A stretch of DNA of 21,515 nt from Planctomycetaceae bacterium. Its GTDB lineage: Bacteria > Planctomycetota > Planctomycetia > Pirellulales > Thermoguttaceae. The stretch covers positions 1-21,515 of the forward strand of contig JAIRYX010000118.1 of the NCBI GenBank assembly GCA_031267635.1, given 5' to 3'. Of the stretch, positions 1 through 5,607 are shown one piece after another (within the stretch, counting starts at the first letter, position 1; each line of letters begins with the position of its first letter). The position numbers and the translations under genes are program-made. The notes under the pieces were generated by a model that was not told where the DNA came from, searched no databases, and saw only the letters and a list, made by a program, of their open reading frames with translations.

Positions 1-23
1 CACCCGTGAAAAATTGCAATATT

Positions 24-119
24 GTAGGGGCAACCCTTGCGGTTGCCATGAATTGGGAATACGTTTACAAATTTGAAAACGTTTCTTCACAATCGAGCGA
101 CGGCAAGTGTCGCCCCTAC
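24..119. repeat. Imperfect inverted repeat, 24-bp arms
   Basis: Arms at 24-47 (starting GTAGGGGCAACCC) and 96-119 (ending GTCGCCCCTAC) are reverse complements with a few mismatches and are separated by 48 bp. The rest of 1-419 holds no ORF that I believe, one REP-like copy at 252-288 and a weak CAGGAG/CTCCTCTG pairing near 314-345. The structure looks like a small non-autonomous hairpin element. It could also form a terminator-like fold downstream of the P5 gene, but it lies 300 bp away from it and has no T-run. Confidence 0.5.
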
Positions 120-251
120 CAAATATATTTTTCTCACGTTAATTGAGCGAAAAATAGACGCATATGAGCGCAGTTGTCGGCTACTAAGGGGACATTGATA
201 AATAAGGGAGGCAATAGGTGATGTTTTCCGGTAAAATTGACTGTAGTTACC

Positions 252-288
252 CAGTTGCCGTAGCGGATTTATTTGGCTTGGGCAACTG
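252..288 (+). repeat. REP-like dispersed repeat, copy 1 (subtype 1)
   Basis: A 37-bp unit begins CAGTTGCC and ends GGGCAACTG, so its ends are inverted copies of each other, around a core GCGGATTTATTTGG. The same unit recurs at 9862-9899, and a variant occurs at 10592-10630, 13055-13095 and 19630-19673, always between genes. Confidence 0.75.
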
Positions 289-419
289 AATCGTTACGTT
301 ACGTCAATTGACAGCAGGAGGAAAATATCGAGAATTAACTCCTCTGTTGTCGGCGTTTTGAGTTCAATTCCTAGGTTTTGAAGTCTAATTCCCAGAGTTT
401 GCCCCCCAAACCCTGAAGA

Positions 420-1295
420 TTAGACCTTTAGTTTGAAATTATCAAGGTTGCCGAAGGAATTGTTGCCAAATGGTTCTACCTCTTGTATTTGCTCTGACGT
501 TTCCATGTTTTCTTGTTCTACTTCCAATTCATCCGGTTGTTGTTGAGATTCTTGTTCTTCACGTAAGTCGGATTTTAATTGGATTTTTCCGTCTTGCTCC
601 ATCAAGTGGTTTAATTCATAAACTTTGTGATAATGATAGCCGGTCTCATCTCTGGCGTCAATCATTTGATATTTATTGGTGATTTGATAGGGTTCATCAA
701 ATGTTGTTCCATCAGAAATCCCCCAAGTAATATTGCCATAATACTGTTCTATCGTAGGAATCAAACAGCCCCAATATTTTATGCGGTGTTCTATATCAAA
801 ATGATGTCCGCAATAGACATTTCTTCCCAGATACTCTTTTTTAAAAAGAATATTTTGCGGAGGATCATAAGTCGTAAAATTATTAAGATAAACAATTTTT
901 CCAAAGACACGGTATTCATTATATGTGTACGAAACCATACATCTTGGACAAATAAGATGAATTTCCCGTTTGCTGACAACAGAAAAAAAAATCAAAGCCA
1001 GAGCCGACAAAATTAAAATAATTTTCAAGCAAATTCGTGTTTTGCTTCGTTTCTTTTCAACGCCATTGTTATTCATAGGCGGTTTTGAAACGAAAGTTTT
1101 TATACGAATTGCGCGGTAAATCAGATAACACGCCAAAATACAAAAAATCGTTGACAAACAAATATAAAACGGCGTTCTGTCTATTGTAGGAAACACTAAA
1201 TGCTCTCCTTTAAGCAAATTCAGTAAACCGGGATTGTTGTCATAGTACCAATTCAGTAAATCGGGATTGTTTGCATAGTATTCTATTGTATCCAT
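420..1295 (-). CDS. P5: two-TM CxxC/CxH membrane protein (array paralogue, shortened tail)
   Basis: Last member of the five-gene paralogous array; function unknown. Of 291 residues, TM1 is about 42-63 and TM2 about 88-107, with a basic loop (KKRSKTR) between them, which predicts both ends outside the cytoplasm by the positive-inside rule. After TM2 come CPRC (116-119), the block VSYTYNEYRVFGK, C162-G-H and KYWGCLIPTIE. The tail has the ENMETSEQ and SFGNLDN pieces shared with P1, P2 and P4 but diverges after LDN and stops at FKLKV. It therefore lacks the A8 run and the HEIFWHG region, and looks like the broken end of the array. Residues 7-28 contain an 11-residue tandem duplication (YYANNPDLLNW / YYDNNPGLLNL). 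The start is supported by GAGG about 10 nt upstream. The 150-bp gap before it contains a possible promoter. Confidence 0.8.
   Translation of the reverse strand: MDTIEYYANNPDLLNWYYDNNPGLLNLLKGEHLVFPTIDRTPFYICLSTIFCILACYLIYRAIRIKTFVSKPPMNNNGVEKKRSKTRICLKIILILSALALIFFSVVSKREIHLICPRCMVSYTYNEYRVFGKIVYLNNFTTYDPPQNILFKKEYLGRNVYCGHHFDIEHRIKYWGCLIPTIEQYYGNITWGISDGTTFDEPYQITNKYQMIDARDETGYHYHKVYELNHLMEQDGKIQLKSDLREEQESQQQPDELEVEQENMETSEQIQEVEPFGNNSFGNLDNFKLKV
1217..1282 (-). repeat. 33-bp tandem duplication in the P5 N terminus
   Basis: Two adjacent 33-bp units, each starting AATTCAGTAAA on the plus strand, differ at only a few bases and keep the reading frame (11 codons each). They encode the doubled NNPDLLN/NNPGLLN segment just before TM1. 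The other paralogues have only one such NLLxxL segment. Confidence 0.8.
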
Positions 1296-1375
1296 AATTC
1301 TCTATCCTCAATAAAAGATTGAATAATTTGATTTGAAATGATTGTATACTACAAAAGGGTTGAATGGGGCATTTT

Positions 1376-1381
1376 ATTATA
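1376..1381 (-). promoter_or_regulatory. Possible -10 box for P5
   Basis: On the minus strand TATAAT lies about 80 nt upstream of the P5 start in an AT-rich 150-bp gap. No good -35 box is seen 16-18 nt upstream (TACACT at best). P5 is the only small paralogue with a long upstream gap, so a separate promoter is reasonable, but the evidence is one hexamer. Confidence 0.3.
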
Positions 1382-1445
1382 TAGCGAGCAAAAGAAAGTG
1401 TATTTTCTAGCCGTTTGCAGTATAAAATGACATTCGGTTTTGATG

Positions 1446-1657
1446 TCAGTTGAATTTTTTACTAATGACACTACTAAAAGGTGAAAGATCAAGTAATGAC
1501 TTATAAGCAGTACGAGTACTTGACAAAGTTCCTTCATCACCTTTATCCGTAGAATTTCCTAAAATTCCATGCCAAAAAAATTCATGAAGTAAGACATTAG
1601 CGTAAATTTCTTGGAGACTTAGTAGCGTCCTCTTTGATATTTTCGATAATTTTTTTT
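1446..1657 (-). CDS. -1-frame continuation of P4 with HEFFWHG domain
   Basis: Starting at the A8 run in P4 (1650-1657), the -1 frame stays open through KLSKISKRTLLSLQEI and YANVLLHEFFWHGILG to a TGA at 1446-1448, ending ISKKFN. It has no plausible start or ribosome-binding site of its own, so it would have to be reached from P4 by a -1 ribosomal shift or by a transcript or genome with A9. The P4 product would then be 392 residues instead of 334. The YANVLLHE-FWHGILG string matches the in-frame C terminus of the Calx-beta protein at 5608-7755. The alternative is a pseudogene tail left by an indel. The open frame over a variable stretch argues against simple decay but does not prove translation. 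Confidence 0.5.
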
Positions 1658-2623
1658 GACACGAAGTGACAAAGACTTTCCCAAATCATGCCAAGAGAAA
1701 AATAGGAGTTTTGCACCAATTTCGCCGAATTGTGTTCCTGTGTTTTCCGTTATCTGTTGTGACGATTCTCCAAAATCGCCATAACCGCCGCCCATCGGCT
1801 GATCGTTGGGGTCACCGAAACTCTCCAGTTTGGAATTATCAAGGTTGCCAAAGGAATTGTTGCCGAAGGATTCTATCTCTTGTATTTGCTCTGACGTTTC
1901 CATGTTTTCTTGTTCTACTTCCGATTCATCCTTTGGCGGCCAGATAATAATCTGATTAATTTGCCCATCTTTTCCCTTGATGCGATGGAATTTCATTTCA
2001 CGCGTAATCGGAGTTGGCGGTTTCCTCTGAGTCAGCATTGGGGTTCCCTGTTCATCAGTCATATCAATATATGCTGACGCCGGAGCAGCTCCCCCTTCTG
2101 GAAACATATTCAAATATTCCAAAACGGGTATCATTCCTCCCCAATACTTGGTCGTGACGCTTTTTGCAAAACTATGTAAACACCAATCCCCCATAACTGA
2201 TTGCCTTCCGTTGTATATTTCGGCAGGATTCCACCAAGTTTGAAAACCGTCAAGTTCAAGCAGTTTCCCAAAGCATCTTGTCTCCGTATAGCTATATTCT
2301 ACACCGCATTGACGACACTTCATTGCGATTCTCCGCTTCGAATAGGAAGCAAAAAAAATCATTGTCAATGCCGTGAGCAACAATAACAATTTTGCGGCAA
2401 TTCTCCAAGAACTTCTTTTCTTTTCACCATTGACGTCTTTGGAGTATGACCGGAGCCGAATCGCATAGTAAACCATTGCAAGAGCAATGATTATCATGAC
2501 ACATGAAATACAAACAAAAAGAGCAGTCCAGTCGGTCTTGGGCAAAGAGAGATGAGCGGCTCTTAAAGCGTCAAAGAGATTGTCGTCAGCTAATCGGTAG
2601 GAATCTAAATTCGGTCCCATCAT
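1619..2623 (-). CDS. P4: two-TM CxxC/CxH membrane protein with Q/N/G-rich tail
   Basis: Function unknown. The frame-0 product is 334 residues. The start was chosen at the ATG preceded by GGAG with a 4-nt gap; an ATG 21 nt further upstream has no such site. TM1 is about 35-56 and TM2 about 78-95, with a basic loop between. CRQC (103-106) follows, then EYSYTETRCFGK, C148-L-H and KYWGGMIPVLEY. The C-terminal tail is Q/N/G-rich (SFGNNSFGNLDN, PMGGGYGDFGES) and then basic. P4 is nearly identical to P2 over most of its length, so one was copied from or converted by the other recently. It begins 27 nt after the P3 stop, which suggests one transcript. An A8 run at 1650-1657 offers a switch into the -1 frame. 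Confidence 0.82.
   Translation of the reverse strand: MMGPNLDSYRLADDNLFDALRAAHLSLPKTDWTALFVCISCVMIIIALAMVYYAIRLRSYSKDVNGEKKRSSWRIAAKLLLLLTALTMIFFASYSKRRIAMKCRQCGVEYSYTETRCFGKLLELDGFQTWWNPAEIYNGRQSVMGDWCLHSFAKSVTTKYWGGMIPVLEYLNMFPEGGAAPASAYIDMTDEQGTPMLTQRKPPTPITREMKFHRIKGKDGQINQIIIWPPKDESEVEQENMETSEQIQEIESFGNNSFGNLDNSKLESFGDPNDQPMGGGYGDFGESSQQITENTGTQFGEIGAKLLFFSWHDLGKSLSLRVKKNYRKYQRGRY
1650..1657 (-). promoter_or_regulatory. A8 slippery run near the 3' end of P4
   Basis: On the coding strand the frame-0 codons are GTC AAA AAA AAT TAT, followed by the stop after RGRY. A -1 slip, or one extra A in the RNA or DNA, leads into the open HEFFWHG frame. The same run occurs at the same place in P1 and P2. 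Confidence 0.5.
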
Positions 2624-2650
2624 ATTTCTCCAATGAGATTGCATGACATT

Positions 2651-3229
2651 TTATTCTGGAATAGTGACTTTATAATAGATATTCTCATTTTCATCTATTT
2701 TTCTTGTAATCTTATATCTTTCATCAATTTTATAAGGATGATCTTTACGAAAACGCGTATCTAATCCATCAATTCCCCGTTCATATTCATACGTCGGAAT
2801 TAAGCCGCCCCAATATCTAACAGAAGTATCTTTGACGTAACAATGAAAACAAGTGTTTTTATTTCGCAAAGGTCTCTCTAAAAGATGTTCTGGAAAACAA
2901 TATGTTTCGTAATTATAGGATGCTATTAATTTACCACACAACCGCATTTCGTAATGTGAGTATTCGATACAGCAAAAGCCACAAGTCGTTTTTATTTCTC
3001 TCATGGTAAACAACGCGAAGTAGAGAAGCATTCCTGCCGATAAAAATAAAAAAAGTTTCCATTTCAAAGAATGTTTTGTTTTCTTTTTCATTAAGGAAAC
3101 AAATAAAACAAGAACGACAAAACAAACAATGACTGTTGAAATACAAGTAAACAATCCTGTTCGGTCTAAAGTAGGAGAAACGCTCTCCATAAATTTAAGA
3201 TAATCGAGAAGATTATTATGTGATGACAT
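2651..3229 (-). CDS. P3: short two-TM CxxC/CxH membrane protein
   Basis: Shortest array member (192 residues); function unknown. TM1 is about 25-47 and TM2 about 57-74, joined by a basic loop (KKKTKHSLKWK). CGFC (83-86) is followed by EYSHYEMRLCGK, C127-F-H and RYWGGLIPTYEYE. It stops soon after this core and has no Q/N/G-rich tail, no A8 run and no HEIFWHG region, so it shows the minimal unit of the family. GAGG lies 6 nt before the ATG. The gene starts 21 nt after the end of the -1-frame continuation of P2 and ends 27 nt before P4, spacing typical of one operon. Confidence 0.82.
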   Translation of the reverse strand: MSSHNNLLDYLKFMESVSPTLDRTGLFTCISTVIVCFVVLVLFVSLMKKKTKHSLKWKLFLFLSAGMLLYFALFTMREIKTTCGFCCIEYSHYEMRLCGKLIASYNYETYCFPEHLLERPLRNKNTCFHCYVKDTSVRYWGGLIPTYEYERGIDGLDTRFRKDHPYKIDERYKITRKIDENENIYYKVTIPE

Positions 3230-3250
3230 TACAGTCCTCTTAATCGGAAA

Positions 3251-3474
3251 TTAATTGAATTTTTTATTGATTGCTGTGGCGTGTTCTTGTGAAATCTTCA
3301 TAAGTGATATTGGGTCTGCGTTTGTGCGACCTAATTCTGTCGAATCATGAAGTGTGTTCCCAATTCCATTGTGTCCCAAAACGCCATGCCAAAATATTTC
3401 ATGAAGTAAGATATGAGCGTAAATGTCTTGGAGAATTAGTAGCGTCCGCTTTGATATTTTCGATAATTTTTTTT
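3251..3474 (-). CDS. -1-frame continuation of P2 with HEIFWHG domain
   Basis: From the A8 run at 3467-3474 the -1 frame runs open through KLSKISKRTLLILQDI, AHILLHEIFWHGVLG and a variable stretch to TAA at 3251-3253, ending INKKFN. Joined to P2 it would make a 381-residue protein. Its end lies only 21 nt before the P3 start and just ahead of the GAGG of P3, as expected if ribosomes terminate here. The variable part does not resemble the corresponding part of P1 or P4, yet all three frames are open and end in KFN. Decay of a once-fused gene remains the alternative. Confidence 0.5.
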
Positions 3475-4395
3475 GACACGAAGTGACAAAGACTTTCCCC
3501 AATCATGCCAAGAGAAAAATAGGAGTTTTACACCAAGTTCGCCGAATTGCGTTTCCGTGTTTTCCGTTATCTGTTGTGACGATTCTCCAAAATCGCCGCC
3601 CATCGGCTGATCGTTGGGTTCACCGAAACTCTCCAGTTTGGAATTATCAAGGTTGCCGAAGGATTCTATCTCTTGTGTTTGCTCTGACGTTTCCATGTTT
3701 TCTTGTTCTACTTCCGATTCATCCTTTGGCGGCCAGATAATAATCTGATTAATTCGTCCATCTTCTCCCTCAATACGATGGAATTTCATTTCACGCGTAA
3801 TCGGAGTTGGCGGCTTCTCAATTGGATATCCCTGTTCATTAACAATAGACGCCGGAAGAATTCCCCATTCTGGAAATATATTCAAATATTCCAAAACAGG
3901 TATCATTCCCCCCCAATACTTAGTCGTAACGTTTTTTGCAAAACTATGCAAACATAAATCCCCCGTAACCATTCGCCTTCCGTTGGATATTTCGGCAGGG
4001 TTCCAGTAGGTTTGAAAACCGTCAATTTCAAGCAGTTTCCCGAAGCATCTTGTCTCTGTATAGCTATATTCTACACCACATTGATGACACTTCATTGCGA
4101 TTCTCCGCTTCGAATAGGAAGCAAAAAAAATCATTGTCAATGCTGTGAGCAATAAGAATAATTTTGCGACAGTTCTCCAAAAACTTCTTTTCTTTTCACC
4201 ATTGACGTCTTGGGAGTATGACCGGAGACGAATCGCATAGTAAACCATTGCAAGAGCAATGATTATCATGACACATGAAATACAAACAAAAAGGGCAGTC
4301 AAGTCGGTCTTGGGCAATGAGAGATGAGCGGCTCTTAAAGCGTCAAAAAGATTATCGTCAGCTAATCGGTAGGAATCTAAATTCGGTCCCATCAT
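3436..4395 (-). CDS. P2: two-TM CxxC/CxH membrane protein with Q/N/G-rich tail
   Basis: Function unknown; 319 residues from the ATG that follows TTGGAGAAAT. A longer open frame extends upstream to 4482, but that part overlaps the P1 continuation in another frame and has no ribosome-binding site. TM1 is about 35-56 and TM2 about 78-95. CHQC (103-106) is followed by EYSYTETRCFGK, C148-L-H and KYWGGMIPVLEY, then the tail ENMETSEQTQEIESFGNLDN. It is close to P4 throughout, apart from small in-frame deletions in the tail. The start lies 10 nt after the end of the -1-frame continuation of P1 but 186 nt after the frame-0 stop of P1. The A8 run lies at 3467-3474. Confidence 0.82.
   Translation of the reverse strand: MMGPNLDSYRLADDNLFDALRAAHLSLPKTDLTALFVCISCVMIIIALAMVYYAIRLRSYSQDVNGEKKRSFWRTVAKLFLLLTALTMIFFASYSKRRIAMKCHQCGVEYSYTETRCFGKLLEIDGFQTYWNPAEISNGRRMVTGDLCLHSFAKNVTTKYWGGMIPVLEYLNIFPEWGILPASIVNEQGYPIEKPPTPITREMKFHRIEGEDGRINQIIIWPPKDESEVEQENMETSEQTQEIESFGNLDNSKLESFGEPNDQPMGGDFGESSQQITENTETQFGELGVKLLFFSWHDWGKSLSLRVKKNYRKYQSGRY
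3467..3474 (-). promoter_or_regulatory. A8 slippery run near the 3' end of P2
   Basis: Same context as in P4 and P1: CGTGTC, then eight A, then TTATCG on the coding strand. It links the frame-0 tail of P2 to the -1 frame carrying HEIFWHG. Confidence 0.5.
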
Positions 4396-4405
4396 ATTTC
4401 TCCAA

Positions 4406-4620
4406 TTAATTGAATTTTGAATTGATTGCGTTGGCGCTTGCGGACAAATTGAGTACGTCATTGAAAATAGGATAATTGCCACACCCTAGTGTTCCAGTCG
4501 CCCCATTTTCGCTCTTCTCTCTCAAAACTCCATGCCAAAAGATTTCATGAAGTAAGACATTAGCGTAAATTTCTTGGAGACTTAGTAGCGTCCTCTTTGA
4601 TATTGTCGATAATTTTTTTT
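4406..4620 (-). CDS. -1-frame continuation of P1 with HEIFWHG domain
   Basis: From the A8 run at 4613-4620 the -1 frame encodes KLSTISKRTLLSLQEI and YANVLLHEIFWHGVL, then a variable stretch, and stops at TAA 4406-4408 after INSKFN. The fused product would be 372 residues. The stop lies 10 nt upstream of the P2 ATG and immediately before its GGAG, the tightest junction in the array. This geometry is what one expects if the shifted frame is the one that really ends the gene. I see no start codon with a ribosome-binding site for independent translation. Confidence 0.5.
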
Positions 4621-5523
4621 GACACGAAGTGACAAAGACTTTCCCAAATCATGCCAAGAGAAAAATAGGAGTTTTGCACCACGTTCGCCGAATTGCGTTT
4701 CCGTGTTTTTCGTTATCTGTTGTGACGATTCTCCAAAATCGCCGTAACCGCCGCCCATCGGCTGATCGTTGGGGTCACCGAAACTCTCCCGTTTGGAATT
4801 ATCAAGGTTACCGAAGGATTCTACCTCTTGTGTTTGCTCTGACGTTTCCATGTTTTCTTGTTGTAATTCCGTTTCGGGCGGTTGCTGTTGAGATTGTTGT
4901 TCGCGTAAATCGGATTTTAATACTTTTTGGCGATTATTTTCGTGAAATTCAGATAATACAGTAATATAATCGTTTCCGTCTTTATCTTTTTGAGTGATGA
5001 TTTTCATTTGAGATGTTATCGGATAAGATTTAGGTAGTGGATGATTTTCCAAATCAACAAGTCTTGTAAAAATATTTCCAATATAATATTCTGTTGTTGG
5101 CAAAATTCCACCCCAATTCTTGATTTTGCTTCTTGTTGTATAAATGTGATAACACATTCCTGACTTTCGCGGAAATGAAATGAGAAAACCGGTTTCTTTT
5201 TCCTGTGTCACATAAGAACCGCGATAACATAAAAAACCGAATGCGTGAATTTCACGATAACCATAGGAAACCCCACATAATCCACATTCTTTTTTAATAT
5301 ATGTTATATCGAATGCCGAAAACCACAAAGTCGTAAATCCGACCCCAAACAGGAGTATTCGAGTTATTCTTCTACGACGTAAACAAACACACTTAACAAT
5401 AAGAAAAGTTGCAAATAATAGAAGAAAAGTAGACAACATGGCAAAGAAATTTCCTCTGTCGATCATAGGAAATTCGGAATTGATATATTCCAGATAACTC
5501 AGTAAATTGTCGCCGTAAGACAT
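4582..5523 (-). CDS. P1: two-TM CxxC/CxH membrane protein with Q/N/G-rich tail
   Basis: First small gene after the Calx-beta gene; function unknown. Of 313 residues, TM1 is about 26-46 and TM2 about 54-72, separated by LRRRRITR. CGLC (80-83) is followed by SYGYREIHAFG, C124-Y-H and NWGGILPTTEYY. Its core is diverged from P2/P4, but its last roughly 90 residues (from ENMETSEQTQEVESFG on) are almost the same as theirs, down to the DNA. This points to exchange of the tail as a separate module. The segment just before the tail (KSDLREQQSQQQ) matches P5 instead. AAAGG lies 8 nt before the ATG. The A8 run is at 4613-4620. Confidence 0.82.
   Translation of the reverse strand: MSYGDNLLSYLEYINSEFPMIDRGNFFAMLSTFLLLFATFLIVKCVCLRRRRITRILLFGVGFTTLWFSAFDITYIKKECGLCGVSYGYREIHAFGFLCYRGSYVTQEKETGFLISFPRKSGMCYHIYTTRSKIKNWGGILPTTEYYIGNIFTRLVDLENHPLPKSYPITSQMKIITQKDKDGNDYITVLSEFHENNRQKVLKSDLREQQSQQQPPETELQQENMETSEQTQEVESFGNLDNSKRESFGDPNDQPMGGGYGDFGESSQQITKNTETQFGERGAKLLFFSWHDLGKSLSLRVKKNYRQYQRGRY
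4613..4620 (-). promoter_or_regulatory. A8 slippery run near the 3' end of P1
   Basis: Third occurrence of the A8 run in the array, again preceded by CGTGTC and followed by TTATCG on the coding strand, about 30 nt before the frame-0 stop. Confidence 0.5.
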
Positions 5524-5558
5524 AAATAATCCTTTTTGTGAGTAGGTGATTGAATATG

Positions 5559-5596
5559 AATAAAACCTCCATCAATCATACGATGAAGGTTTTATT
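5559..5596 (-). terminator. Hairpin between the Calx-beta gene and P1
   Basis: AATAAAACCTCCATC and GATGAAGGTTTTATT pair over 15 positions with one mismatch around an 8-nt loop, 12 nt after the Calx-beta stop codon. The U-rich 3' arm sits inside the stem on both strands, so it could act as an intrinsic terminator in either direction. If it ends the Calx-beta transcript, P1 needs its own promoter in the 35 nt that remain, or read-through. Confidence 0.6.
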
Positions 5597-5607
5597 TCTG
5601 TTTTTAA

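Noticed and set aside
4396..4482. Longer start for P2 giving 348 residues
   Set aside because: The extra 29 residues overlap the conserved -1-frame continuation of P1 and lack a ribosome-binding site, whereas the ATG after TTGGAGAAAT has one and gives an N terminus matching P4.
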